64,000 nt of DNA from Crocinitomicaceae bacterium (lineage in GTDB: Bacteria > Bacteroidota > Bacteroidia > Flavobacteriales_D > Crocinitomicaceae), in assembly GCA_024639405.1 (NCBI GenBank), contig JAHEIL010000047.1, forward strand, positions 21,168 to 85,167. The letters run 5' to 3'. A model generated the notes under the pieces. It was given only the letters and a program-made list of their open reading frames with translations. It ran no database searches and was not told where the DNA came from. Shown one piece after another: positions 10,301-15,900 of the stretch; position 1 is the first letter of the stretch, and each line of letters begins with the position of its first letter. The position numbers and the translations under genes are program-made.

Positions 10301-11996
10301 AAGGTGGGATAACAACTGTAAAATTACTCGAACTAGTAACTGTAGAAGCAGGAGTAGTAACAGAAATTGCTCCTGTTGTTGCTCCTGTTGGAACTACAGC
10401 AGTAATACTAGTTGCACTAACAACCGTAAAAGTAGTTGCTGCAACTCCATTAAATTTTACAGCAGTTGCTCCTGTGAAATTAGTTCCAGTTATTGTTACT
10501 GTTGAACCAATTGACCCACTGGTTGGAGAAAATGAAGTAATTGTAGCAGGAACAACAACTGTATAAGTACTTGTCGAAGTAGTTCCAAAAGCATTTGTTA
10601 CTGAGACAACACCAGATGTTGCACCATTTGGAATTGTAACAGTAATTGTATTATCATCAACTACTGTATATGTTGCTGAAACTCCATTAATTTGTACATC
10701 TGTTGTTCCAGTAAAATTAACACCAGAAAGTGTTGTTGTAGCCCCGATTGCTCCACTCGTAGGGAAAATTGGTGAAAAGCTTCTAAAGACAGGAGCTTTT
10801 TCTGCAACAAAAACCTTTGGTTCTGATGAATTAGTTGTAACATAAAAAGGACTGTTATTTGAATCAAAAAATAAACGAACCCCAGCATCCATTGCAAAAC
10901 CTGGGTAATTTGAATTAACAGTTTGTGTTAAATCCCAGTTTGTTGTTGAAGAGTTGTATTTTCTTAAGTTTGCACGCCAATCATTTCCTGTATTTTGAAA
11001 AATAACATGTGGAATACTATTACTATCAAACGCAATGTCAAAAGAAAAACTATTAAAGTTATTATAAGTGCTATTAAAAATTTTAGTTCCAGCAGCTGTT
11101 ATGTCTACCCATGTTAAACCATTCCATTTATGTACATATATTTTACCAAATGAAGAAGAATTTGAAATTGTTGCATAAGCAACATACATGTCACCGTTTG
11201 GTGCAAAAACAACCCTTTGTAAACTTGTAATTGAACCACCTGGTAAATTATTTCCAACTTTTGTCCAAGCACCACTCGCATATTTCATTACAATTACTCC
11301 ATCATTTCCAATGTATGGTGAACTCACAGCAACGTAAATTGAGCCATCAGATCCAACAACAGGAAAATAATTATTTTTTTGTTCGGCTCCATTATCACCT
11401 TGTTGATATAGAATATCCAATGGAGTTGTTGCTGGAGTTGCTAATGGTGGATTTGCAGTTAAATTAACCCAAGAACTACCATTATATTGGTAAACATAAA
11501 AACCACTGTAAAATGGAGTTACAATTACTGGATTCCCTAGGTTATCAATAGTAATTCCTGGCTTACCTGTTGCGCCTGTAATTACAAATTCTGGTGTACC
11601 TACATCAACCCATGATGAACCATCAAATTTGTTACAAGATAGCTTGTATATCCCTCCAATTGATTCAATGTAGGTTACAAAAACTTCACCATTTGATTGA
11701 TTTATTGCGATACTTGGCTCATAAACCATGTAAGTTGAAAAACCAGCAGCACCAACGATAGACCAAGATGCTCCATTTTTCTTTTGAACAGTTGCTTTAT
11801 AAGAATTAGAAGCATCCTGTAAAACAACATAAACATCCCCTGTTGAATTGTGTCTAACTGCGTTTCGGTATCCTTGTGAACCACCACTTGTCTCTACTTT
11901 CCATTGAGCTGTAGTGATAAAAGATGTAAAAAATAAAATTGCTGTTAAAAACGATTTTAAAAACTGTGATAAAAAACTATTTCTAGCCATATACAT
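1..11996 (-). CDS. Giant secreted multidomain adhesin-like protein (3' end outside window)
   Basis: One uninterrupted frame runs from the start near 11996 to the left edge, about 3998 codons without a stop. Residues 1-30 are a signal peptide ending TTAQ. Domains in order (approximate residues): propeller-like region 31-395; IPT/TIG Ig-like 400-640; FG-GAP/VCBS repeats with D-x-D-x-D-G calcium loops 660-1000; bacterial Ig-like and IPT 1020-1370; LamG 1375-1600; Ig-like; glycine-rich domain 1862-2082; Ig-like; LamG 2330-2555; Ig-like; putative-Ig (He_PIG) 3000-3080; thrombospondin type-3 repeats 3085-3435; HYR repeats 3535 to the edge. Such mosaics in Bacteroidetes are cell-surface or released adhesins, usually secreted by the type IX system through a C-terminal sorting domain. 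That domain would lie outside this window, so the export route is inferred. ATG 11990 is an alternative start in the same frame. The gene stands alone, with a -7 box at 12020-12027. Ligand unknown. Confidence 0.9.
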   Translation of the reverse strand, partial: MYMARNSFLSQFLKSFLTAILFFTSFITTAQWKVETSGGSQGYRNAVRHNSTGDVYVVLQDASNSYKATVQKKNGASWSIVGAAGFSTYMVYEPSIAINQSNGEVFVTYIESIGGIYKLSCNKFDGSSWVDVGTPEFVITGATGKPGITIDNLGNPVIVTPFYSGFYVYQYNGSSWVNLTANPPLATPATTPLDILYQQGDNGAEQKNNYFPVVGSDGSIYVAVSSPYIGNDGVIVMKYASGAWTKVGNNLPGGSITSLQRVVFAPNGDMYVAYATISNSSSFGKIYVHKWNGLTWVDITAAGTKIFNSTYNNFNSFSFDIAFDSNSIPHVIFQNTGNDWRANLRKYNSSTTNWDLTQTVNSNYPGFAMDAGVRLFFDSNNSPFYVTTNSSEPKVFVAEKAPVFRSFSPIFPTSGAIGATTTLSGVNFTGTTDVQINGVSATYTVVDDNTITVTIPNGATSGVVSVTNAFGTTSTSTYTVVVPATITSFSPTSGSIGSTVTITGTNFTGATAVKFNGVAATTFTVVSATSITAVVPTGATTGAISVTTPASTVTSSSNFTVVIPPSLSSITPTNAEVGDVVTISGTGFDATASNNIVYFGNVQAKVNAATTTSLSVIVPNGSTRDFISVVTNGYVLYSSKKFNLINKNIGAITTSPLGFTSVGTVANIAGGGESAGNTNDIIVGAGDFDNDGWSDIFKGGVNNISVNRNLLKGTNTTLSSSHFSSATNYAVTGTVRTVAVADVDGDGKLDIITGSTSGLSILRNTSIYGSISFAAAVNISTSTTSIRVADFNYDGKVDIAAVSGGNLNIFSNNSTSGSIAFNSPVATALSTTGFYGLDLGDLNNDGKVDIVVSLGGTTNVIINNSTAGNLALTNSFTIAIGHVYVIVDDLDKDGKNDIYLYNKYLKNGYVSGTLTSANFTTYTNSLVDEGSSGSSSVDLNGDAYPEIFLGAWWSHLWLYINNATGTPTSIFSNRQTFVRGNAEALDINGDQKVDMITSNVTDATIGLTQNTMSPSSGVYATCSLNAFTQCSASPSTSQTISVSGTGLTSDISIAAAPNFEYSLDNTTFSSSLTLPQVSGTVAATTVYVRYNRADLGSEKVDITISSSIAAGARKLIISAFGSRSLATISGNTSVVLGQTTTLTGSGSSSTSTPWVSSNTSIATVNSSGVVTGLATGNATITYTNLFGCQATQSITVVGPPTITSFTPTSGNNGTIVTITGTNLTGATVVKFNGVAASAFTVNSATSITATAPIGTTGTLQVVTAIGTATSATNFTYSPTIVSTGTLTSFSKCAGAVSSAQTFTVSGVSLTANLIVAAYTGLEYSLDDITYSSSLSLTPTAGTVSTTTIYVRMTAASASLTTGSISLTSTGATTQSILVAGAILTNQNFGNALALNGTGKIQFANQSQTALGNNFTVEAWVNIPTSATNIQTIVSNSQGVGQAGGFRFGINTWATSDGKIVFEGGSVFVGSSVAISKNVWQHVAVVVNNSVVSYYINGVFVGTSSGSFPALTSTVLTLGAFSDSQYPFNGTMDEVRIWNTPKTQQEILASMYTPLAGTETALIAYFNFNQGIPGGTNTGIANLIDNGPSALSASLSEITRTGTAENFVANTNPMSITGSVACVGSTVQLYHPQSGGTWSSASTSVATINSTGLVTCLTTGSSIITYTYSFNGCQFSNTYTLTVNAIPAAPTVANTSIGYCLNATATALTATATTGNTLKWYTVATGGIGSTTAITPVTTSTGVITYYVAQMNTSGCEGPRVAITVTVSPNSVAGTESVNSTAVCGGASVDLNLTGFTGTVQWQSSLNNSTWTNITGATTANYTTAALTASTYYRAVITSGACAAVNSNTLTVAVTTIPVPTVSTPTVQTFTTLGASTWTAPAGVTSVEYLVVGGAGGGATGYDNAGGGGGGAGMVLTGRLSVLPGTSYPIVIGDGGVGGANARANNWGVNGENSSFATITALGGNRGKGCRSIDIAGVSQSSNCSSAIGGGGSGGGFGGKGGGGAFGNGANNSAATGGAGGAGISSSITGTSVTYGIGGAGGNNGTVTTGTNGTANTGNGGKGGSALSASSAAGGKGGSGIVIIKYATQATTISYCQNQSALPLQATSANGCVLQWYTVATGGTASATAPTPNTSSTGSTIFYVSQKDTTNGCESARLAITVTVNSIPTAPTTTISSVDYCQSGTATSLAATGTSGNMLQWFLNSTVQPSCTPTPSTTTTGLFNYNAIQISSAGCESPATTIAVNVFANPTAPVVSNDTLCINSVASPLTATANSGNTLQWYTTATGGSATTTAFTPITSVSGTTNYYVSQKTDSTGCESPRSTIAINVPVAPYPYDRAVNFTAGGHLTKAANASINLTDWTVEAWIYPTAWNTLGGIVSKRDFQFTTNANGALSVMIERNWSWELATTANNVITLNKWQHVAASYNASTKVVKIYVDGVLVYTFTRSQTFVPDFNTYDFKVGYNNGQGNGTPNRTFAGNIDEVKVWNVDRTDSQISSNYTTELTGTENNLVAYYKFNQGVGGANNNAITSLTDLTANANHLTPASSSPVYAMNGASNNIIQAGPTIISSPSICLNTTTTLVHSNSGGTWYSSDTTVISIDSISGEATTLSLGNATITYSFISNGCVYTSTKLFTVLDVPSITVEPSSVAQNVCINSSLSALSVTATGVGLTYQWYKNTTASAVGGTLISGATSSSYTPLSTAAGTLYYYCIVSGTCSPSDTSNVSGGIMVSPASVAGTISGTSTICSGSSTTLTLSGNVGSSIQWQKFASPIWIDVNGETASTFTTPALTSTTTYRAAVTSGVCSTVYTLDKIITVNPLPVISGLSSVGAGNQITLTATTTAASSNAWVSSNTSKLTVSNLGVVTGIATGNASVIFTNNTGCKDTFDITVSTGNTLSPVLTSPATNTSGATTLNIVYTLPETPLAGSVMLTFTPVGGGASTVWTMNNATSANFNYVVGANPISSNVTAGSALTFTTYDVTLAYQDVYSNPASSVTNTNVQTLAPPAISFSNTTYNQVINVPISIQTINAGGQATYSISPSLPNGLVLNTSTGLISGTSTNVFNLTAYLVTASNAAGTDTASFNLFIDADTDGDGIGNTTDPDIDGDGINNGSDVDPDGDGVNNNGTDTDGDGINDSNDADIDGDGILNTPDSDVNGDGIIDNGTDADGDGINDANDPDIDGDGIPNSSDADANGDGVPDTGVTDTDGDGIVDSADADVNGDGVIDNGTDTDTDGVNDVNDPDIDGDGIPNVMDADSNGDGVIDNGTDTDGDGINDANDPDIDGDGILNGADVDVNGDGVIDNGTDTDNDGVNDSNDTDIDGDGIPNVVDADPDGDGIVNNGPDTDGDGINDIADADVDGDGTIDNGPDSDGDGINDANDPDIDGDGIPNGSDADVNGDGVVDNGVDTDGDGVNDANDTDIDGDGLANSVDNCPNVVNPSITTHPSTQLVNVCPTFTPPTLSVTAVGQDLAYQWYVNSTNSNVGGTLINGATDSTYVPSNTLVGPRYYYVVVNGLCGMSKSNISGVITIQDIINPTVVTQPVTVALNAQGTITLLASQVDNGSSDNCGVATLAVNPSQFNCSNIGANTVTLTVTDDNGNISSATAVVTVIDTIKPTVVTQNITVYLNTAGTVSITPAQIDNGSTDNCAIATMSLDVTNFSCSNTGANTVTLTVTDVNGNIKTKTAIVTVVDSILPTVITQNAILYLNASGQASITAAQINNGSFDNCGVASVVLSQTAFTCSNVGSNTVTLTVTDTKGNVATGNAIVTIVDNTPPTAVVQNINAYLNTGGAVTITPSQVGGNSTDNCSIATMTLNNTTFNCSNLGANLVVLTVVDPSNNVSTATATITVIDSIKPLLTIPADITVFTNSGCGAFGFPIGSASASDNCSVISAITNNAPAFYPVGITNIQYSVTDGSGNTTIKIQKVTVIDNIIPVITAPANINTTLTAGCTKTGINLGTPVTSDNCTIASVTNDAPTAFPVGTTTVTWIVTDASGNTAT
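1690..2740 (-). repeat. Thrombospondin type-3 (calcium-binding) repeat array inside the giant gene
   Basis: Read on the minus strand this segment encodes about 350 residues of 12-13-residue units of the type DxDGDGIxN / DxNGDGVxDNG / DTDGDGVNDxND. They combine into a higher-order period of roughly 36-38 residues, repeated about nine times. Each unit carries the acidic loop that binds calcium in thrombospondin type-3 repeats. The array probably forms a rigid calcium-stabilised stalk between the N-terminal domains and the HYR region. High DNA similarity between units makes length change by recombination plausible (inference). Confidence 0.88.
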
Positions 11997-12019
11997 TGGT
12001 TTAATTGTAAAATTTTGCA

Positions 12020-12027
12020 CAAAAGTA
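12020..12027 (-). promoter_or_regulatory. -7 box TACTTTTG of the giant gene
   Basis: On the minus strand the sequence reads TACTTTTG, matching the Bacteroidetes primary sigma -7 consensus TAnnTTTG, 23 nt upstream of ATG 11996. Transcription would start near 12013, leaving a leader of under 25 nt. Confidence 0.5.
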
Positions 12028-12236
12028 TGTTAAAAAGTTATACAATCTTTCGATTTATAGCAAAATTGACAAGAAATTTATCAACGATTGTTAAAAAAAC
12101 AACTCTAAAAATCTATATATCAAATAGTTAACAAATAACATGTACGAATAACTTTTCGATTCCTCAATTAACAAAACATATTAATTAATAAAATCGAATT
12201 TTTTTTATTTCAAAACAATAAAATGAATTAAACTAG

Positions 12237-12292
12237 TTTTTTTTTGTTTTTCGCTTACTTGTCAACAAAGTTGATAGATACACTTAAAACAA
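12237..12292. repeat. Direct repeat copy 1 with hairpin
   Basis: T-tract followed by a 47-nt segment (12246-12292) that matches 12383-12429 at 44 of 47 positions. It contains TGTCAAC-AAA-GTTGATA, a 7-bp inverted repeat with one G-T-type mismatch. The spacing to copy 2 is 137 bp. Its function is unknown. It may be a dispersed genomic repeat or a duplicated 3' region of a tRNA unit. Confidence 0.8.
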
Positions 12293-12347
12293 TCCTATTT
12301 AAAGGATTATTTCATGATCCTAACCAGAAACGTGCAGTGGATACAAA

Positions 12348-12382
12348 GCACTGAGCTACGCTCTGCAGTGCGTTTTTTTTTT
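12348..12382 (+). terminator. Terminator-like hairpin with T-tract
   Basis: GCACTG (12348-12353) pairs with CAGTGC (12366-12371) around a loop that can form two more pairs, followed by a run of ten T. The shape suits a rho-independent terminator on the plus strand, but no plus-strand gene lies upstream of it. It may instead be part of a decayed tRNA unit, because TGAGCTACG inside it also occurs in the neighbouring tRNA. Confidence 0.4.
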
Positions 12383-12429
12383 GTTTTTCGCTTACTTGTC
12401 AACAAAGTTGACAGATATGCTTAAAACAA
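12373..12429. repeat. Direct repeat copy 2 with perfect hairpin
   Basis: T-tract plus the second copy of the 47-nt element. Its inverted repeat TGTCAAC-AAA-GTTGACA (12397-12413) is perfect. The copy lies directly after the tRNA-Arg terminator when read on the minus strand. The three differences from copy 1 include one in the hairpin arm (T in copy 1, C here), which restores perfect pairing in this copy. Confidence 0.8.
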
Positions 12430-12461
12430 AAAAGCACTGGTCCGTTGGACTAGTGCTTTTT
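12429..12461 (-). terminator. Rho-independent terminator of tRNA-Arg
   Basis: A 15-bp stem (AGCACTGGTCC core pairing with GGACTAGTGCT, one G-T wobble) with a 3-nt loop, followed on the minus strand by a T run. It starts 8 nt after the tRNA 3' end. Confidence 0.88.
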
Positions 12462-12468
12462 ATCAGAG

Positions 12469-12542
12469 TGACCTCGTAAGGATTCAAACCTTAAACCTCT
12501 ACAGCCGTAATGTAGTGCTCTATTCAGTTGAGCTACGAAGCC
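12469..12542 (-). tRNA. tRNA-Arg (anticodon ACG)
   Basis: 74-nt cloverleaf on the minus strand. The acceptor stem GGCTTCG/CGAGGTC contains two G-U pairs, with discriminator A. The D-stem is GCTC/GAGC. The anticodon stem CTACA/TGTAG encloses the loop TTACGGC, so the anticodon is ACG, which would be read as ICG and decode CGU/CGC/CGA. The T-stem TAAGG/CCTTA has T-loop TTTGAAT. CCA is not encoded. By my alignment the D-loop carries G18-A19 instead of G18-G19 while the T-loop has U56 instead of C56, so the tertiary pair would become A19-U56. Position 15 is A opposite U48. Promoter and terminator both look intact, so I read it as functional. Confidence 0.88.
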
Positions 12543-12573
12543 ATTTTTACAATTCATTACTGAATTGCGTTTG

Positions 12574-12581
12574 CAAATATA
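12574..12581 (-). promoter_or_regulatory. -7 box TATATTTG of tRNA-Arg
   Basis: Minus-strand TATATTTG, an exact TAnnTTTG match, 31 nt upstream of the tRNA 5' end. It gives the tRNA its own promoter, separate from the clpS operon. Confidence 0.65.
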
Positions 12582-12616
12582 CGTAGTTTTTTCTTTTTTG
12601 CAAAGAAAAAATCAAA

Positions 12617-12910
12617 TTATTCAATAGATGCACTTAGTCCTCTGTCTAACAAGGCCGTACACATGGGTTCTAAATCGTCAAAACTACCTCGCTTCACCAT
12701 ACACTTGCCATTGTTGTGAATAATGAGCGCACATTGCTCTGCTTGTATTGAGGTGTGTCGACATACTTTAACCAGTGATGTTATTACATGATCAAAAGTG
12801 TTAAAGTCATCGTTGTAAAGAACCAACAACTTCTCCTCTGTTAACAATTCTTTCAATAAAAGATCTGCATCTACTGCAATTTCTGTTTGTGAATTTTTAA
12901 TCAATGTCAT
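12617..12910 (-). CDS. clpS: ATP-dependent Clp protease adaptor ClpS
   Basis: 97 residues, usual ClpS length. ClpS delivers N-end-rule substrates to the ClpAP protease in the cytoplasm. The diagnostic segment LVLYNDDFNTFDHVI (about residues 29-43) contains the Asn-Asp-Asp residues that line the N-degron pocket. A following HTSIQAEQCALIIHNNGK stretch matches the family helix and strand order. The ATG lies inside the end of the upstream gene (14-nt overlap), so translation is probably coupled, and this is the last gene of the cluster starting at 27646. Confidence 0.93.
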   Translation of the reverse strand: MTLIKNSQTEIAVDADLLLKELLTEEKLLVLYNDDFNTFDHVITSLVKVCRHTSIQAEQCALIIHNNGKCMVKRGSFDDLEPMCTALLDRGLSASIE

Positions 12911-15900
12911 TTTTTTGTAGTGTGAAATTCAATTCGAAACGATTTAATTGTTTTTCAATTGCTTCTAATTCTTCTTGTTTAACACCGACAATTTTAAGTA
13001 AACACCCCGATTCATCGTTAGTAAAGTGCATACTATATGGCAATCGTTGCAACCAATCTGCAACATCACCAGCAATTGTTTGGTTGACAAAGTTAACGTT
13101 TATCTCAGTTGTTACTTCATTTTTGTTAGAAATAATTTCAAGGGTATCAACATCATTTTTAAAACTAAAAACACGTGGCAAGGCTTCTTTAGTAGGAACA
13201 ATAGCTGACTTTACTTTTCCATCAGAAGGATCGTAATAAAAAGTTCCTTTACTGTTGTAACGGTTCAAAACTTCACTTGGGAATGCTGAAAACGACTTCT
13301 TACTAACAAATTGATAATGAACTATTTTTTCTATTGTTGCAGGTTCAACTGGCAATACATCAGGAACGAATGCAGTAGAAATAGCAGGAGTTGCTTCAGG
13401 AATATTTTCTGCTTGAAACGCTACAGGATTCGCAAAAACAGCATTTCCTTTCGATTGAATTAATTGCTGAGCTGCTTGCAACGTGATGCGTTCACCATTG
13501 TAATAAATCACAATAAAAGCATCCTTAAATCCTTTTTCAATAACTTTCTTTTTTTGTTCCAAGGCATCCGACAAACGATCAAATTTTCCTACTGAATATC
13601 GTATGTGTTTATTCGGTAATAAAAAAGTGTAAAGCGGACTTAAATCCTTCGTGATTTCAGCTGTAGCAGGCACTGAAAAAGCTCCTATTTGAACCGAAAA
13701 CAACAATCCAGAAATGGTTTCCAACGGCGTTGCTGCAACCGAATTCACTCCTTTGTAATATACAGGAGCATCCGAACCAGCAATGGATATTGTCTTTGGG
13801 GTTTTAGCGGTTGAAGAAGTTCCTAATTCTTTAATTGATACGTTTTGATTCGCAAGTACTTCTGTTGAACCATTATAAGGTTTACAGTTTCCATTGTAAA
13901 TGTATTCACTTGCTTGTTGCAATGATATTTTTTGACCGTCACAATACGCAACCAAATAAGCGTCAGCAAAACCATTTTGACGAATGTACGTTTGTGCTGT
14001 AATTGCTTGGTCAAGTGTTCCAAAATATCCACTTAAATATCGGTACCAACCGTTGCGCATGCGTTCCCCAGAAATAGGTTCAATCGAAGGATGGTTACCC
14101 GCTAACATCGGTTTTGTAAATGCACCAATTTGAACGCGGTACAACAATCCATTGGGCAAGGTAACATCCATTGGGATAAAAGTAAGTGGACGACCAGTTG
14201 TATCTGCTGAAGAGAATTGTAAAACGCTATTTTCAGGCAATGTTTGTTTTGAAGAAATAGCATTGGTTTTGGTTTTAGAAGCAATTAATCGTGTCAATTC
14301 TGCCGTATTTTGTTGTACTTGATCGATTTCTGCTGCAATCCATTTTTTCTCCAATTCAACATCCGACTTGGATGTCGTACTTCTTTCAACTTCCTTCAAT
14401 TGATTGGTTAGATAGTTATTATAGCGTTTCCATTCAGCCAATTTCAATTGCAACAAGGCTTGATCTTGTAGCGCATTAAAGGTTAATATTTCTTTTGATT
14501 TAAACGATGAACGCAATTTAAACACAAAATCACTTTCCGCTTCCAAAGATGACATAGAAGGCAATAAATCGTTCTTTTCAGCAATTGACTCATTGTTCTT
14601 TTTAGGGTTTAGAAGCTTTTGTGCGGGTTCCGGAGCTTCTTTTCCTTGTGTTTCTTGATCTACACTTTTTGCTAGTTGTAAAGCATGTTCTTTGGCTTCT
14701 ATTTCCGATAATTTTATTTCATTTTCCAGATTTTGTTGGGTTTCTTCAATGGAGTTAAGCAATTGTTCATTGTAAAATTGGTTAGAAATTCCTTGAATAT
14801 CTGTAGGATTTTTTTGTTGTAAAACAACTTCATTTGTATGTGCTGCTTGAAGAAGTGTTTTTGCTTGCTCCAATTCGATTAATTGGGCTTCTTTTTGCAA
14901 CGTACTTTTTCCAGAAAGAATTGTCATAACAGGATTCATAACACCAATTTTTCTTAAGTATGCTGACTGATTTTGTTGCAATTGACCCTCTGATAAATTA
15001 GTAAGTTGAACTTTGTATTCTTCAGAACGTTGCACTAATTGTTGGTCAATTGAGGCAATTGTAGAATCAATTAGCTGGTTAACTGTAGCTTTTTCAGCTA
15101 AAGAAAGTGAAGAACTTGCTAGTGTTTCTTTTTTCACTTCCAATTGAGAACGCCACGCGATAGCTTGCTCTTGTATAATTTTAATTTTCTCCTCAGGTGT
15201 TGTTGCTTGGATGCGTGCTGTTTGCTGTTCGAAATTAGCTTGCAATTGGTTCAAAGAATGTTGAAATTCATTGATGACATCTGAAGAAGAACGGGTGTTT
15301 TCAATAGAAGATCGAGCTATTGAATCTGTTTTAGAAACGTTCGAAGTAAGCGCATTAGAAATTGAATCGGCAGAGTTTTCTTGCGGCTGAATGGTTAAAT
15401 TTGCTGCTTGTTCAATACGATGGATAACAGATTGTACATTTTTCGCTCTTTCTTTTTTTAATTCAGCTAGCTCGATGTATTCTTTCGAAAAATCTTTTGT
15501 AGGTTCAGTACTTTTTAGTTGTTCAAGTTGAGAAGCAATACTGTCTTCTTGGACTTGCATTGATCGATTTTCTTGCTCAATTAATTGCATTTTTTCAGCA
15601 GCTTCTAGAGTAGCATTCGCTTCAATCGCTTTTAATTTATTCGTAGATTTTAAGTGCAAACTTTTAAGCCGTTCTTCTATTGGAACTTTGTTTTGTTGAT
15701 TCGCTGATGTTAAAGGTGAATTTTCAAGTTTAGAAGCATCTGAATCTTTTGAATTGTCAGCAATTGTAGCAACTGTTGCTTCTTTTACTTGTTGAATACG
15801 TTGGGCTAATTGACCCAATGTTTCTTGTTCCTTCGTTGACAAGTTTGGTAGGGTTTGTTCTTCCAATTGAGAATCTAATTCATCTAAACGAGCAATAAAC

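Larger units (their letters stand above)
11997..12616. other. Intergenic island between the giant gene and clpS
   Basis: Stretch of 620 nt without a protein gene. 12030-12236 is AT-rich and I see nothing in it beyond homopolymer runs. 12237-12429 holds two copies of a 47-bp element and a tRNA-like remnant. 12429-12581 holds a tRNA terminator, the tRNA-Arg and its promoter. Between 12582 and 12616 there is only an A/T-rich inverted repeat, which could weakly end the clpS transcript. Confidence 0.7.

Noticed and set aside
9877..11467. Plus-strand small frames opposite the propeller/IPT region
   Set aside because: Shadows of the giant gene, no family resemblance or ribosome binding site.
12348..12382. 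Real terminator of a plus-strand gene
   Set aside because: No plus-strand gene exists upstream. Listed only as a terminator-like hairpin at low confidence.
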